Positions 18,124 through 26,683 of a stretch of DNA of 64,000 bases are shown here, piece by piece; position 1 is the stretch's first letter, and every line of letters starts with the position of its first letter. The stretch is taken from NCBI RefSeq assembly GCF_003028855.1, contig NZ_CP028324.1, positions 4,092,001 to 4,156,000 of the forward strand. The letters run 5' to 3'. The notes below the pieces were generated by a model. That model ran no database searches. It had not been told where the DNA came from and saw only the letters and a list, made by a program, of their open reading frames with translations. The stretch comes from Pseudoduganella armeniaca (GTDB lineage: Bacteria > Pseudomonadota > Gammaproteobacteria > Burkholderiales > Burkholderiaceae_D). Position numbers and translations under genes: made by a program.

Positions 18124-18137
18124 ATCACAATGGTGAT
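18124..18137. promoter_or_regulatory. Small dyad upstream of dctA
   Basis: ATCAC-AATG-GTGAT is a perfect 5-bp dyad about 70 bp before the dctA start, in an AT-richer stretch that likely contains the promoter. It is a candidate operator only. Confidence 0.3.
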
Positions 18138-18205
18138 ATCTGAGATCGTTCGGCATGATGGCTCCATCGCAAAACCATGCAATTCCCGGGGAGCTGGAGA
18201 CCATC

Positions 18206-19528
18206 ATGAAAAAACCGTTCTACAAAGTGCTGTACGTGCAGGTGCTGTTCGCCATCGCCGTTGGCGTGCTGCTGGGTATCTACCTGCCCAAGGACGCCGT
18301 CGCGATGAAGCCGCTGGGCGACGGCTTCATCAAGCTGATCAAGATGATCATCGCGCCGGTGATCTTCTGCACCGTCGTCACCGGCATCGCCGGCATGCAG
18401 GACGTGAAGAAGATCGGTCGCGTCGGCGGCAAGGCGCTGCTGTACTTCGAAGTGGTCTCCACCTTCGCCCTGGTGATCGGCCTGTTCGTCGCCAACATCA
18501 TCAAGCCGGGCGCCGGCTTCAACGCCGATCCCGCCACGCTCGACACGAAAGCCATCGCCCAGTACACGGAGAAGGCCTCGCACCAGTCCACCATCGACTT
18601 CGTGATGAACATCATTCCGAACACGGTCGTCGATGCGTTCGCCAAGGGCGACATCCTGCAGGTGCTCCTGATCTCGGTGCTGTTCGGCTTCGCGCTGTCG
18701 CTGCTCGGTGAAAAAGGCCGCCCGGTCGCGAAACTGATCGACGAAGCCGGCGCCGCCATCTTCGGCATGGTCAACATCATCATGAAGGCCGCGCCGATCG
18801 GCGCGTTCGGCGCCATGGCCTTCACCATCGGCAAATACGGCATCGATTCACTGCTGCCGCTGGCCAAGCTGATGGGTTCGTTCTACCTGACCTGCGCGCT
18901 GTTCGTCTTCATCGTGCTGGGCGCCATCGCCCGCTTCACCGGCTTCTCGATCGTGCGCTTCATCGCCTACATCAAGGAGGAACTGCTGATCGTGCTGGGC
19001 ACCAGCTCGTCGGAAAGCGCGCTGCCTTCCTTGATGACGAAGCTGCAGCGCCTGGGCGCCTCCAAGCCGGTCGTCGGCCTGGTCGTACCGACCGGCTACT
19101 CGTTCAACCTGGACGGCACCAATATCTACATGACGATGGCCGCGCTGTTCGTGGCCCAGGCCACCAACACCGAACTGACCCTGATGCAGGAGCTGACGAT
19201 CCTGGGCGTGGCGATGCTGACCTCCAAGGGCGCTTCCGGCATCACCGGCGCCGGCTTCATCACCCTGGCCGCCACCCTGGCCGTGGTGCCGACCATTCCG
19301 GTGGCCGGCATGGCGCTGATCCTGGGCATCGACCGCTTCATGAGCGAGTGCCGCGCGCTGACCAACTTCGTCGGCAACGGCGTGGCCGCCATCGTCGTGT
19401 CGAAGTGGGAAGGCGAACTGGACATGGCCACCATGCAGCGCGAGCTGGCCAACCCGTCCGCGCCGCACGAGCCGCTGGAAGAGCTGGCGCACGGCGAACC
19501 GGTCGTGCTGCACGCCGCCAGCCGCTGA
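18206..19528 (+). CDS. dctA: C4-dicarboxylate/proton symporter DctA
   Basis: This 440-residue inner-membrane transporter of the dicarboxylate/amino acid:cation symporter family is close to the usual DctA length. Family hallmarks include LIKMIIAPVIFCTVVTGIAG, the serine-rich hairpin ELLIVLGTSSSESALP, GYSFNLDGTNIYM and LLTSKGASGITGAGF-type segments. It imports succinate, fumarate and malate aerobically. The start at 18206 is chosen because the upstream in-frame extension is not transporter-like and GGAGCTGGAGA precedes the ATG. It is a single gene, followed by a strong intrinsic terminator. Confidence 0.95.
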   Translation: MKKPFYKVLYVQVLFAIAVGVLLGIYLPKDAVAMKPLGDGFIKLIKMIIAPVIFCTVVTGIAGMQDVKKIGRVGGKALLYFEVVSTFALVIGLFVANIIKPGAGFNADPATLDTKAIAQYTEKASHQSTIDFVMNIIPNTVVDAFAKGDILQVLLISVLFGFALSLLGEKGRPVAKLIDEAGAAIFGMVNIIMKAAPIGAFGAMAFTIGKYGIDSLLPLAKLMGSFYLTCALFVFIVLGAIARFTGFSIVRFIAYIKEELLIVLGTSSSESALPSLMTKLQRLGASKPVVGLVVPTGYSFNLDGTNIYMTMAALFVAQATNTELTLMQELTILGVAMLTSKGASGITGAGFITLAATLAVVPTIPVAGMALILGIDRFMSECRALTNFVGNGVAAIVVSKWEGELDMATMQRELANPSAPHEPLEELAHGEPVVLHAASR

Positions 19529-19550
19529 TCCGTTCCCGCCCCACCGGCAG

Positions 19551-19575
19551 GCCCCGCCGCGCGCGGGGCTTTTTT
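19551..19575 (+). terminator. Intrinsic terminator of dctA
   Basis: GCCCCGC (19551-19557) pairs with GCGGGGC (19563-19569) and is followed directly by six T residues. Confidence 0.85.
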
Positions 19576-19590
19576 CATGGGCGCCGCGCG

Positions 19591-20652
19591 TCAGGCGTAC
19601 AGCTCGCCCAGCAGCCGCAGCGCCGTGGCAGCCTGCGCCGACTGCGCCGGGTCCATGTTCTCCAGCAGTGCGACGGTGGCGCCGTCGCCCGGCACGTAGG
19701 CCAGCAGCGATTTGTAGCCGCCGACCGCGCCCGTCAGCCACACGACCATCCGTTCGCGCCCGCCCAGCGCCACGCGCTTGACGCGGCCGCCCAGCGCATA
19801 GTCCTCTTCCGCGACCTGTACCTTGCCCAGTTCGGCCAGGGAGGCCGGGGCCAGCAGCCCGCCGTCGTACACCTGCCGCGCCAACAGCGCCAGGTCCGCC
19901 GCTGTGCTGTACAGGCTGCCGCTGGCGGCTGCATACGCCGGCGTAGGCGACATCTTGCGCTGGGCTGCCTGCCCTGCCGCGGGCGCGGCATAGGCCACCG
20001 CCTCGCCGGCGCCGCCGAATCCGGCGTCCGCGAATCCCGTGTCGCGCGTGCCGGCAGGCTGCAATACCAGTTCCGTCACCACGGCGCGAAACGGCTTGCC
20101 GGTCGCCTGCTCGACGATCGCGGCCAGCACCACCCAGTTCGTCAGGGAGTAATCGAAGCGGCTGCCGGGCGTAAACGCCAGCGGCGCGGCGGCAAAGCGC
20201 AGGGTGGCTTGCAGCGGCGTCAGCGGCAGGTCGGCGATGGCCTTGTCCGCCTTGTACGCCTGCATGACGCCGTTGGGAATGCCACTCGCGTTGGACATCA
20301 GGTGGCGCAACGTCACCGCCTGCCCGGTGGCGGCTGGCAGCGACGGCAGCCAGCGCGCGACCGGCACGTCCAGCGCCAGCCTGCCCTGCTCCACCAGCCG
20401 CAGGATCGCCACGCTCGTCACCCATTTCGAGATGGAGCCGATCTGGAACCGGGTGGCGGCCGTGTTGGCGCGCCCGTCCGCCTCCGCCAGCCCGTGCGCC
20501 GTCACCGCTGGCGCCGCGCTGCCGTTGCGCCGCACCAGCAAGACGCCATTGAAGCCGGCGCCCGGCTGCGCCACCGCGCCACGCGGCAATGGCGCACAGC
20601 CGGCGCTCGCGGCAGCCAGCGCGAGCAGTTGCAGCAGACGGCGGCGGCTCAT
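19591..20652 (-). CDS. Serine hydrolase lipoprotein (class C beta-lactamase fold)
   Basis: This 353-residue protein has a lipoprotein signal (LLQLLALAAASAGC, lipobox SAGC) and a beta-lactamase/DD-peptidase-type serine hydrolase domain. The SxxK nucleophile motif is SISK (about 76) and the YxN motif is YSLTN (about 172). Such proteins include D-aminopeptidases, esterases and EstB-like enzymes; a true beta-lactamase is not indicated. The start at 20652 is chosen because it begins the signal peptide and overlaps the upstream membrane-protein stop (ATGA), giving translational coupling. It is probably anchored in the outer membrane facing the periplasm. Confidence 0.82.
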   Translation of the reverse strand: MSRRRLLQLLALAAASAGCAPLPRGAVAQPGAGFNGVLLVRRNGSAAPAVTAHGLAEADGRANTAATRFQIGSISKWVTSVAILRLVEQGRLALDVPVARWLPSLPAATGQAVTLRHLMSNASGIPNGVMQAYKADKAIADLPLTPLQATLRFAAAPLAFTPGSRFDYSLTNWVVLAAIVEQATGKPFRAVVTELVLQPAGTRDTGFADAGFGGAGEAVAYAAPAAGQAAQRKMSPTPAYAAASGSLYSTAADLALLARQVYDGGLLAPASLAELGKVQVAEEDYALGGRVKRVALGGRERMVVWLTGAVGGYKSLLAYVPGDGATVALLENMDPAQSAQAATALRLLGELYA

Positions 20653-21056
20653 CGGGCCACCCCGACGGCTGCGCCGGTGGCAGCGGCCTGGGCATCCGCC
20701 CGCAGCGCCAGCAAGGTCCAGATCGCGCCGGCCAGGTCGAGCACGCCGAACAGCGCCAGCATCGGCTCGCCCATGCCCGTGACGGCAAAGCCGGTCAGCA
20801 CGACGAACACCAGGCTGCGCGTGTAGACCGACGCCTGCAGGAACGGCCGGTGGTGTGCCGCCACCCACACGTAGATGCCCAGGTTGAAGGCGATCAGGCC
20901 GGCCACGCGGATCCAGATCTCGCCCGTCGGCGCGATGCCGAACAGGCCCAGCAGCAAGTTCGGCACCAGCACCAGCGCGGCGCCGACCGCCATGACATAC
21001 AGGGAAAACACGCGGGCGCTGAATGCGGCGCGGGACATCGGATCGTTGCGGGACAT
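20649..21056 (-). CDS. Small four-helix membrane protein
   Basis: The 135-residue protein has four hydrophobic segments (FSLYVMAVGAALVLVPNLLL, then VAGLIAFNLGIYVWVA, SLVFVVLTGFAV and a last MLALFGVLDLAGAIWTLLAL). It is a short inner-membrane protein of unknown function, similar in outline to small uncharacterised DoxX-size membrane proteins. It overlaps the serine hydrolase gene by 4 bp and has a Shine-Dalgarno (GCAAGGAGCAA-like, 21059-21065) just upstream. The two are probably one operon. Confidence 0.7.
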   Translation of the reverse strand: MSRNDPMSRAAFSARVFSLYVMAVGAALVLVPNLLLGLFGIAPTGEIWIRVAGLIAFNLGIYVWVAAHHRPFLQASVYTRSLVFVVLTGFAVTGMGEPMLALFGVLDLAGAIWTLLALRADAQAAATGAAVGVAR

Positions 21057-21126
21057 CGCTTGCTCCTTGCTGAAAAGGCCGAAAAAAAGGCACGCCGCGG
21101 CGTGCCTTCAGTCAAGTAACCGTGGC

Positions 21127-21777
21127 TCAGACGGCCGAAAAGTCCAGCTCGACACCCGTTGCGGCGGCGATCTGTTCCCGCGTCACCTCGGGCGCCAGTT
21201 CCAGCACCTTCAGGCCCTTGTCCGTCACTTCCATCACGCCCAGGTCGGTGATGATCAGGTCCACCACGCCCACGCCCGTCAACGGCAGGTCGCACTTGGG
21301 CAGGATCTTGTGCGACGTGGTGCCGTCCTTGGCGGTGGCCACGTGTTCCATCAGCACGACCACCTTCTTGACGCCCGCCACCAGGTCCATCGCCCCGCCC
21401 ATGCCCTTGACCATCTTGCCTGGAATCATCCAGTTGGCCAGGTCGCCTTGTTCCGACACCTGCATCGCGCCCAGGATCGCCAGGTTGATCTTGCCGCCGC
21501 GGATCATGCCGAACGAGTCCGCCGAGCTGAAGTAGGCGGCGCCCGGCAGCGCCGTCACGGTCTGCTTGCCGGCGTTGATCAGGTCGGCGTCGACCTCCTC
21601 GTCGGTGGGGAACGGGCCGATGCCCAGCAGGCCGTTTTCCGACTGCAGGAACACTTCGATATCGTTCGGCACGTAGTTGGCCACCAGGGTGGGCAGGCCG
21701 ATGCCGAGGTTGACGTAGAAGCCGTCCTGCAGCTCCCGGGCCGCGCGCGCGGCCATTTGATCACGAGTCCATGCCAT
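21127..21777 (-). CDS. scoB: 3-oxoacid CoA-transferase subunit B
   Basis: This 216-residue beta subunit of a succinyl-CoA:3-oxoacid (acetoacetate) CoA transferase carries the catalytic Glu in SENGLLGIGPF (about 50), the residue that forms the enzyme-CoA thioester. IGLPTLVANYVP and GMGGAMDLVAG also match. With subunit A it moves CoA from succinyl-CoA to acetoacetate, linking ketone body/polyhydroxybutyrate breakdown to acetyl-CoA. It starts 10 bp after the stop of subunit A. Confidence 0.93.
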   Translation of the reverse strand: MAWTRDQMAARAARELQDGFYVNLGIGLPTLVANYVPNDIEVFLQSENGLLGIGPFPTDEEVDADLINAGKQTVTALPGAAYFSSADSFGMIRGGKINLAILGAMQVSEQGDLANWMIPGKMVKGMGGAMDLVAGVKKVVVLMEHVATAKDGTTSHKILPKCDLPLTGVGVVDLIITDLGVMEVTDKGLKVLELAPEVTREQIAAATGVELDFSAV

Positions 21778-21787
21778 GTCTGTCTCC

Positions 21788-22486
21788 TCAGTTCGAACGC
21801 ACGGTGCGCTGTTCGATGCGTTTTTCCGGGTGGGCGTTCAGCACGATGCGGTGCACGAAGATGCCCGGCGTATGGACTTCGTCCGGATCGATCGCGCCGA
21901 CTTCCACCAGCTCTTCGACCTCGACGACCGTGATCTTGCCGGCGGCGGCCACGTTCGGATTGAAGTTGCGCGCGGTCTTGCGGTAGACCAGGTTGCCGGC
22001 CTTGTCGGCCTTCCAGGCCTTGACCAGCGCCACGTCGGCCACCAGGCTGCGTTCCATCACGTACTGCTCGCCGTCGAATTCACGGATTTCCTTGCCCTCG
22101 GCCACGATGGTGCCCACACCCGTCTTGGTAAAGAAGGCGGGAATGCCGGCGCCGCCGGCGCGCAGCTTCTCGGCCAGCGTGCCTTGCGGCGTAAACTCCA
22201 GTTCCAGTTCGCCGGCCAGGTACTGGCGCGCGAATTCCTTGTTTTCGCCCACGTAGGAGGCGATCATCTTCTTGATCTGGCGCGTTTCCAGCAGCTGGCC
22301 CAGGCCGAAGCCGTCCACGCCCGCGTTGTTCGAGATGGCCGTCAGGCCCTTGACGCCGGAATCGCGCAGCGCGCCGATCAGCGCCTCGGGAATACCGCAC
22401 AGGCCAAAGCCGCCGACGGCAACCGTCTGACCGTCGTGGACGATGCCGGCCAGCGCCGCGTTCGCGTCGGGATAGATTTTGTTCAT
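21788..22486 (-). CDS. scoA: 3-oxoacid CoA-transferase subunit A
   Basis: This 232-residue alpha subunit begins MNKIYPDANAAL. GGFGLCGIPEALI (about 27-40) is the family glycine-rich CoA-binding segment, and ENKEFARQYL and YVMERSLVADVALVKAWKAD are family blocks. The frame stays open far upstream, but the ATG at 22486 has a clear ribosome binding site (TAGAGGGGTC) and marks the family start. Together with scoB it forms one unit, transcribed away from a PAS-LuxR regulator. An 18-bp palindrome lies 35 bp upstream. Confidence 0.93.
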   Translation of the reverse strand: MNKIYPDANAALAGIVHDGQTVAVGGFGLCGIPEALIGALRDSGVKGLTAISNNAGVDGFGLGQLLETRQIKKMIASYVGENKEFARQYLAGELELEFTPQGTLAEKLRAGGAGIPAFFTKTGVGTIVAEGKEIREFDGEQYVMERSLVADVALVKAWKADKAGNLVYRKTARNFNPNVAAAGKITVVEVEELVEVGAIDPDEVHTPGIFVHRIVLNAHPEKRIEQRTVRSN

Positions 22487-22520
22487 TGGTGACCCCTCTA
22501 TTTTTTGATAAGCTCCCCCG

Positions 22521-22538
22521 GTGCACGCGCGCGTGCAC
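22521..22538. promoter_or_regulatory. Perfect 18-bp palindrome upstream of scoAB
   Basis: GTGCACGCGCGCGTGCAC is a perfect palindrome in the scoA/PAS-LuxR divergent spacer. Its symmetry and position 35 bp before scoA make it a good candidate operator, most simply for the adjacent LuxR-type regulator. Confidence 0.6.
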
Positions 22539-22660
22539 GCAAGGTCCCGCTCTGTCGTACAGATGGCGTACCAGAATAGATGACACAACTGGAAAGTACA
22601 ATACCGTAGAAATACCTGCAACTCGAGGTTATCGACGACAATACGGATGACGCCGCAACG

Positions 22661-23221
22661 ATGAATGCCCCCTACGAAATCGATTACGAAACCATCTTCA
22701 AGTTCGCGCCCGTGGGCATGTGCATCTCCGTCAACCGCGTCATCCAGTCCTGCAACGACGCGCTGACGGCAATGTTCGGCTACCCGCACGGCGCGCTGGA
22801 CGGCGAATCGTTCCTGCGCCTGTACCCTACCATGGACGAGTTTCTGCGCACCGGCCACCGCATCATCCCCATCATGAACGCCCGCGGGCGCTATTCGGAC
22901 GAGCGCATCATGCGCCGCGCCAGCGGCGAACTGTTCTGGTGCCACGTGACGGGCCGCGCGCTCGACCCGCAGGACCCGCTGGGCGCGGGCGTGTGGACGT
23001 TCGAGGACGTCAGCGAAAAGCGCCCCGTCTCGGCCGAGCTGACCCCGCGCGAGCGCGAGATCGCCGCCTTCCTGGTCGAGGGCAAGACCAGCAAGATGAT
23101 CGCACGCGAGACCGACCTGTCGCCGCGCACGGTGGAGATGCACCGGGCCAAGCTGATGAGAAAATTCGGCGCCGCCACGTCCAGCGAGCTGGTGCACAAG
23201 CTGATGGGCGTGACGCGCTAG
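22661..23221 (+). CDS. PAS-domain LuxR-type transcriptional regulator
   Basis: The 186-residue protein has an N-terminal PAS domain (YETIFKFAPVGMCISVN ... FWCHVTGRALDP, about 10-120) and a C-terminal LuxR/FixJ helix-turn-helix (ELTPREREIAAFLVEGKTSK ... ARETDLSPRTVEMHRAKLM, about 125-180). It lacks a receiver domain, so it probably senses a ligand or redox state directly through PAS. It is divergent from scoAB with a 174-bp shared spacer holding a palindrome, so regulation of ketone-body utilisation is the natural inference. Confidence 0.85.
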   Translation: MNAPYEIDYETIFKFAPVGMCISVNRVIQSCNDALTAMFGYPHGALDGESFLRLYPTMDEFLRTGHRIIPIMNARGRYSDERIMRRASGELFWCHVTGRALDPQDPLGAGVWTFEDVSEKRPVSAELTPREREIAAFLVEGKTSKMIARETDLSPRTVEMHRAKLMRKFGAATSSELVHKLMGVTR

Positions 23222-23235
23222 CGCGCCCGCGCCGC

Positions 23236-24834
23236 TCAGGCTGGCAGGCGCAAGGCCGGCCGGCTGCGTCCGCTGGCCGGGTGATCGCCCGCGTCGAGCT
23301 TGAACACGCTGACGACCTGCGTCAGATGCGCCGCCTGCTGGTGCAGCGCGGCGGACGTCGCCGCCGCCTCTTCCACCAGCGCCGCGTTTTGCTGCAGGGC
23401 CGAGTCCATGTCGGCCACCGCCGCGTTGATCTGGTCGATGCCGTGCTGCTGGCCCTGGCCGGCCACGGCGATGTCGCCGATGATGGCCGTCACGCGCTGG
23501 ACGCTGTCGACGATCTCCGTCATCGTGCTGCCGGCCCGGTTGACCAGCGCACTGCCGGCCTCGACCGATGCGACCGACTCCCCGATCAACGCCTTGACGT
23601 CCTTGGCGGCGGCGGCCGAGCGCTGCGCCAGGTTGCGCACCTCCGAGGCGACGACGGCGAAGCCGCGGCCCTGCTCGCCGGCACGGGCCGCCTCCACGGC
23701 GGCGTTCAGGGCCAGGATATTGGTCTGGAAGGCGATGCCATCGATGACGCCGATGATGTCGACGATCTTGCGCGCCGAGCTGTCGATCGTGGCCATTGTC
23801 TGCACCACCTGCGCCACCACGGCACCGCCCTGCGTGGCCACGTCCGAGGCGGAACGGGCCAGCGTGCTGGCGGTGCGCGCATGATCGCTGTTGCTGCGCA
23901 CGTTCGACGCCAGCTCTTCCAGCGATGCTGCGGTTTCCTCGATCGAACCGGCCTGCTGCTCCGTACGGGTGGACAGGTCCTGGTTGCCGCCGGCGATCTG
24001 CGACGAGGCGGCGGCGATCGCGTGGGTGCCCTGCCGCACTTCGCTGACGACACCGGCCAGGCTCTTCTGCATGCCGGCCAGTGCGCCCAGCAGGCGGGCG
24101 ATCTCGTCGTCGCCCTGCACGTCGATCGGCCGCGTCAGGTCGCCCCGCGCCACGGCGCCGGCCGCGTCGATGGCCTGCTCCATCGAGCGCGACACGCCGC
24201 GGATCACGGTCAGCACCAGCAGCGTCAGGGCGACGCCGATGGCGCCCAGCAGCAAGGCGGCGCGCCACAGGTCCTGCACGAAGGCCTCGTGCAGGTCGTC
24301 CAGGTACAGGCCCGTGATGAAAGTCCAGTCCCACGGCTTGTAGGTCAGCACGTAGGCGCCCTTGGCGAACACCTGCTTGGGGTCCGGATGCCCTGGCTTG
24401 GGCCAGACATATTCGACCCAGCCCTCGCCGCTGCCCTGGGCGATGCGGGCCGCTTCGCGGTACAGGTAGGTACCCTTGGCATCCTTGAAGTCCGTCATGT
24501 CCTTGCCGATCAGCTCGGATTTGATAGGATGCATCAGCATGGTCGGATGCGAGTCGACGACCGTGTAGTAGCCGTCCTTGCCATAGCGCATGGCGCGCAG
24601 GCGCTGCAGGGCCTGGCGCTTGGCCTGGGCTTCCGGCAGTGCGCCCGAGGCAGCCAGGGCCGCGTATTCCTTGACGGTGGACATGCCGACGTCGGTGGCG
24701 AAGCGCAGCGCGACCTGGCGTTCTTCGAAGCGCATTGCCTTGCTCTCGAAAATGTGGAACAGCGTCATGCCGGACAGGCACAGCCAGGCCAGGATCAGCG
24801 GCAGGTAGAGTTTGGTGCGAAAGCTCAGTTTCAT
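23236..24834 (-). CDS. Methyl-accepting chemotaxis protein with single Cache domain
   Basis: This 532-residue inner-membrane chemoreceptor has an N-terminal membrane helix (LYLPLILAWLCLSGMTLF) and a periplasmic single Cache (sCache_2) domain with YGKDGYYTVVDSHPTMLMHP. A second membrane helix follows (LLLGAIGVALTLLVLTVI), then HAMP and a signalling domain with the hairpin tip block containing GRGFAVVASEVRNLAQR. There is no C-terminal CheR-docking pentapeptide. The start at 24834 begins the first membrane helix; the frame stays open farther upstream without membrane features. Ligands of such Cache domains are often small organic acids. No che genes are in the window. Confidence 0.92.
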   Translation of the reverse strand: MKLSFRTKLYLPLILAWLCLSGMTLFHIFESKAMRFEERQVALRFATDVGMSTVKEYAALAASGALPEAQAKRQALQRLRAMRYGKDGYYTVVDSHPTMLMHPIKSELIGKDMTDFKDAKGTYLYREAARIAQGSGEGWVEYVWPKPGHPDPKQVFAKGAYVLTYKPWDWTFITGLYLDDLHEAFVQDLWRAALLLGAIGVALTLLVLTVIRGVSRSMEQAIDAAGAVARGDLTRPIDVQGDDEIARLLGALAGMQKSLAGVVSEVRQGTHAIAAASSQIAGGNQDLSTRTEQQAGSIEETAASLEELASNVRSNSDHARTASTLARSASDVATQGGAVVAQVVQTMATIDSSARKIVDIIGVIDGIAFQTNILALNAAVEAARAGEQGRGFAVVASEVRNLAQRSAAAAKDVKALIGESVASVEAGSALVNRAGSTMTEIVDSVQRVTAIIGDIAVAGQGQQHGIDQINAAVADMDSALQQNAALVEEAAATSAALHQQAAHLTQVVSVFKLDAGDHPASGRSRPALRLPA

Positions 24835-25085
24835 GGTGGTGGAAGCCCCGGTGGGAATGTGCCGATATATTTCTCGATTGCACTGCTTATTGACGTGGAG
24901 CAATACTGTAGCACCGAATCGCCGACTTGTGGGCTGTCCTGGACAAATCTGCTCAATGCAGCCTGCGGGGTGTGGCAAAAATACCGCGGCCGCTGGGTCG
25001 CACGCCGACGGCATGTCGTCCGACACGCGCCACGGCGGCGCGCCATTGCTGTTACATTGTCAACATCGAAACTACGTCTTCCCTC

Positions 25086-26159
25086 ATGAAAACGTTCCAC
25101 TGCGATAAATGCGCCCAGCAGGTCTTCTTTGAAAACACCGTCTGCTTCCACTGCGGCAGCATGCTGGGCTACCAGCCGGCGCTGCGCTGCATCAGCAGCT
25201 TCGAACCGGATGCCGGCGGTCACTGGCGCAGCCTGCATCCGCGCGACGCGGGCAAACTCTACAAGCAGTGCGCCAACTATGTGCAGCACGATGTCTGCAA
25301 CTGGATGCTGCCGGCGGATGACCCGCACGAGCTGTGCGAGTCGTGCCAGCTGACGGTGGTCATTCCAGCGCTGTCGTCGGCCAAGAACCGGGTGCTGTGG
25401 TCCCGGCTGGAAGCGGCCAAGCGGCGCCTGCTGTTCTCGCTGGCCACGCTGCACCTGACACCCGTTTCGAAGGAAGTGGCGCCGGAAACCGGCCTGGCGT
25501 TCCAGTTCCTCGAGGATGGCGTCGCGGGCCAGGCCGTGATGACGGGCCACGCCAACGGCGTCATCACGCTCAATATCGCCGAGGCCGATCCGGCCGAGCG
25601 CGAGCGCACGCGCGAGCAGATGCACGAGCGCTACCGCACCCTGCTGGGGCACTTCCGGCATGAGAGCGGGCATTACTATTTCGACCGGCTGGTGGTGGGC
25701 ACGCCGTGGATCGACGAGTGCCGCGCCCTGTTCGGCGACGAGCGCGCGGATTACGGCGCTTGCCTGCAACGGCACTATGCGGAAGGCCCGCCGGCCGACT
25801 GGGAAGACCGCTTCGTCAGCAGCTACGCCAGCGCGCACCCGTGGGAAGACTGGGCCGAGACCTGGGCACACTACCTGCACATGATGGATACGCTGGAAAC
25901 GGCCCATGCCTGCGGCGTCTCGCTGACGCCGCGCAAGCCGAACGAGCCAGCGCTGGAGATCGCCGTGCCGCCGGCGAAGACGGACGCGTTCGACGCCACC
26001 CTGCACGACTGGTTCGCGCTGACCTATGTGCTGAACAGCTTGAATCGCAGCATCGGCGTGCCCGATGCGTATCCGTTCACTCTCAGCCCGCCCGTACTGG
26101 CCAAGCTGGGGTTCGTGCACAAGGTGGTGCGGGCGCAGATGAAGGTGGCGCCGGCATAA
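25086..26159 (+). CDS. Putative zinc-ribbon metallopeptidase (DUF2248-like)
   Basis: This 357-residue protein has an N-terminal zinc ribbon with two Cys pairs (CDKC and CFHC, residues about 5-24) and further Cys in CNW and CESC. The C-terminal domain bears a metalloprotease motif HESGHYYFDRL (about 195) with Glu/His residues downstream (WEDWAETWAHYLH). It belongs to an uncharacterised family of bacterial putative zinc-binding metallopeptidases. It has no signal peptide. The start follows the first Cys-ribbon. It is a single gene, divergent from the chemoreceptor across 251 bp. Confidence 0.82.
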   Translation: MKTFHCDKCAQQVFFENTVCFHCGSMLGYQPALRCISSFEPDAGGHWRSLHPRDAGKLYKQCANYVQHDVCNWMLPADDPHELCESCQLTVVIPALSSAKNRVLWSRLEAAKRRLLFSLATLHLTPVSKEVAPETGLAFQFLEDGVAGQAVMTGHANGVITLNIAEADPAERERTREQMHERYRTLLGHFRHESGHYYFDRLVVGTPWIDECRALFGDERADYGACLQRHYAEGPPADWEDRFVSSYASAHPWEDWAETWAHYLHMMDTLETAHACGVSLTPRKPNEPALEIAVPPAKTDAFDATLHDWFALTYVLNSLNRSIGVPDAYPFTLSPPVLAKLGFVHKVVRAQMKVAPA

Positions 26160-26184
26160 TCGATGAGACCCCTGGTGTTCCTCG

Positions 26185-26574
26185 TCAGCCCGGCAACTGC
26201 GCCACCACCTTGATCTCGAAGTCGAAACCATACAGCCACGTGACGCCGACGGCGGTCACGGTCGGATACGGTGCCTCGCCCCAGAACTCCTGCGCGACGG
26301 CCCAGATGCGCTCGAAACGCGCCTGTGGGTCGACGATGAACACGGTCACGTCCACCACGTCGGCGAACGTGCAGCCGGCCGCCGCCAGGATGGCGTCCAG
26401 GTTGGCGAAGGCGCGCCGCACCTGGGCGTCCAGCTCCGGCTCGGGCGAACCGTCCTCGCGGCTGCCCACCTGGCCGGAGACGAACAGCAGACCGCCGGCG
26501 CGCACGGCCGGCGAATAGCGGTTGCGTTCATACAGGGCCTGGCGGCCCGCCGGGAAAACGACGTCTCGGGTCAT
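26185..26574 (-). CDS. RidA family protein
   Basis: This 129-residue member of the RidA/YjgF family has YSPAVRAGGLLFVSGQVG (strand and Gly-Gln pattern) and AFANLDAILAAAGCTFADVVDVTVFI. The C-terminal block is PYPTVTAVGVTWL ... FEIKVVAQ. The usual Arg of PxRxxV is replaced by Thr (PTVTAVG), so classical enamine deaminase activity may be lost. It is divergent from a LysR regulator. The shared 109-bp spacer carries two matched LysR-type dyads, so this gene is the likely regulatory target. Confidence 0.85.
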   Translation of the reverse strand: MTRDVVFPAGRQALYERNRYSPAVRAGGLLFVSGQVGSREDGSPEPELDAQVRRAFANLDAILAAAGCTFADVVDVTVFIVDPQARFERIWAVAQEFWGEAPYPTVTAVGVTWLYGFDFEIKVVAQLPG

Positions 26575-26588
26575 GATGACTCCTGTTT

Positions 26589-26605
26589 GTTTGCAAGAGC
26601 CAAAC
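26589..26605. promoter_or_regulatory. LysR-type operator, site 1 (ridA side)
   Basis: GTTTG-N7-CAAAC is a perfect dyad of the T-N11-A class, 15 bp before the RidA-family gene start. It has the same half-site and the same 7-base spacer as the site at 26653-26671. Confidence 0.65.
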
Positions 26606-26652
26606 TGTAGCCCCCGTGCCGCCCGCGATAAACCGCCAGGGCTGGCCAGCAC

Positions 26653-26671
26653 TGTTTGTATAATCCAAACA
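26653..26671. promoter_or_regulatory. LysR-type operator, site 2, overlapping a TATAAT -10
   Basis: TGTTTGTATAATCCAAACA is a TGTTTG-N7-CAAACA dyad. Its spacer contains a consensus -10 hexamer TATAAT (26659-26664) directed at the LysR gene, so occupation would block its own promoter (autorepression). Confidence 0.7.
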
Positions 26672-26683
26672 AACGGAGAACCG

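Noticed and set aside
19591..21093. 500-residue fused protein of serine hydrolase and upstream sequence
   Set aside because: The upstream part is another frame of the small membrane protein gene; the signal peptide and ATGA overlap place the start at 20652.
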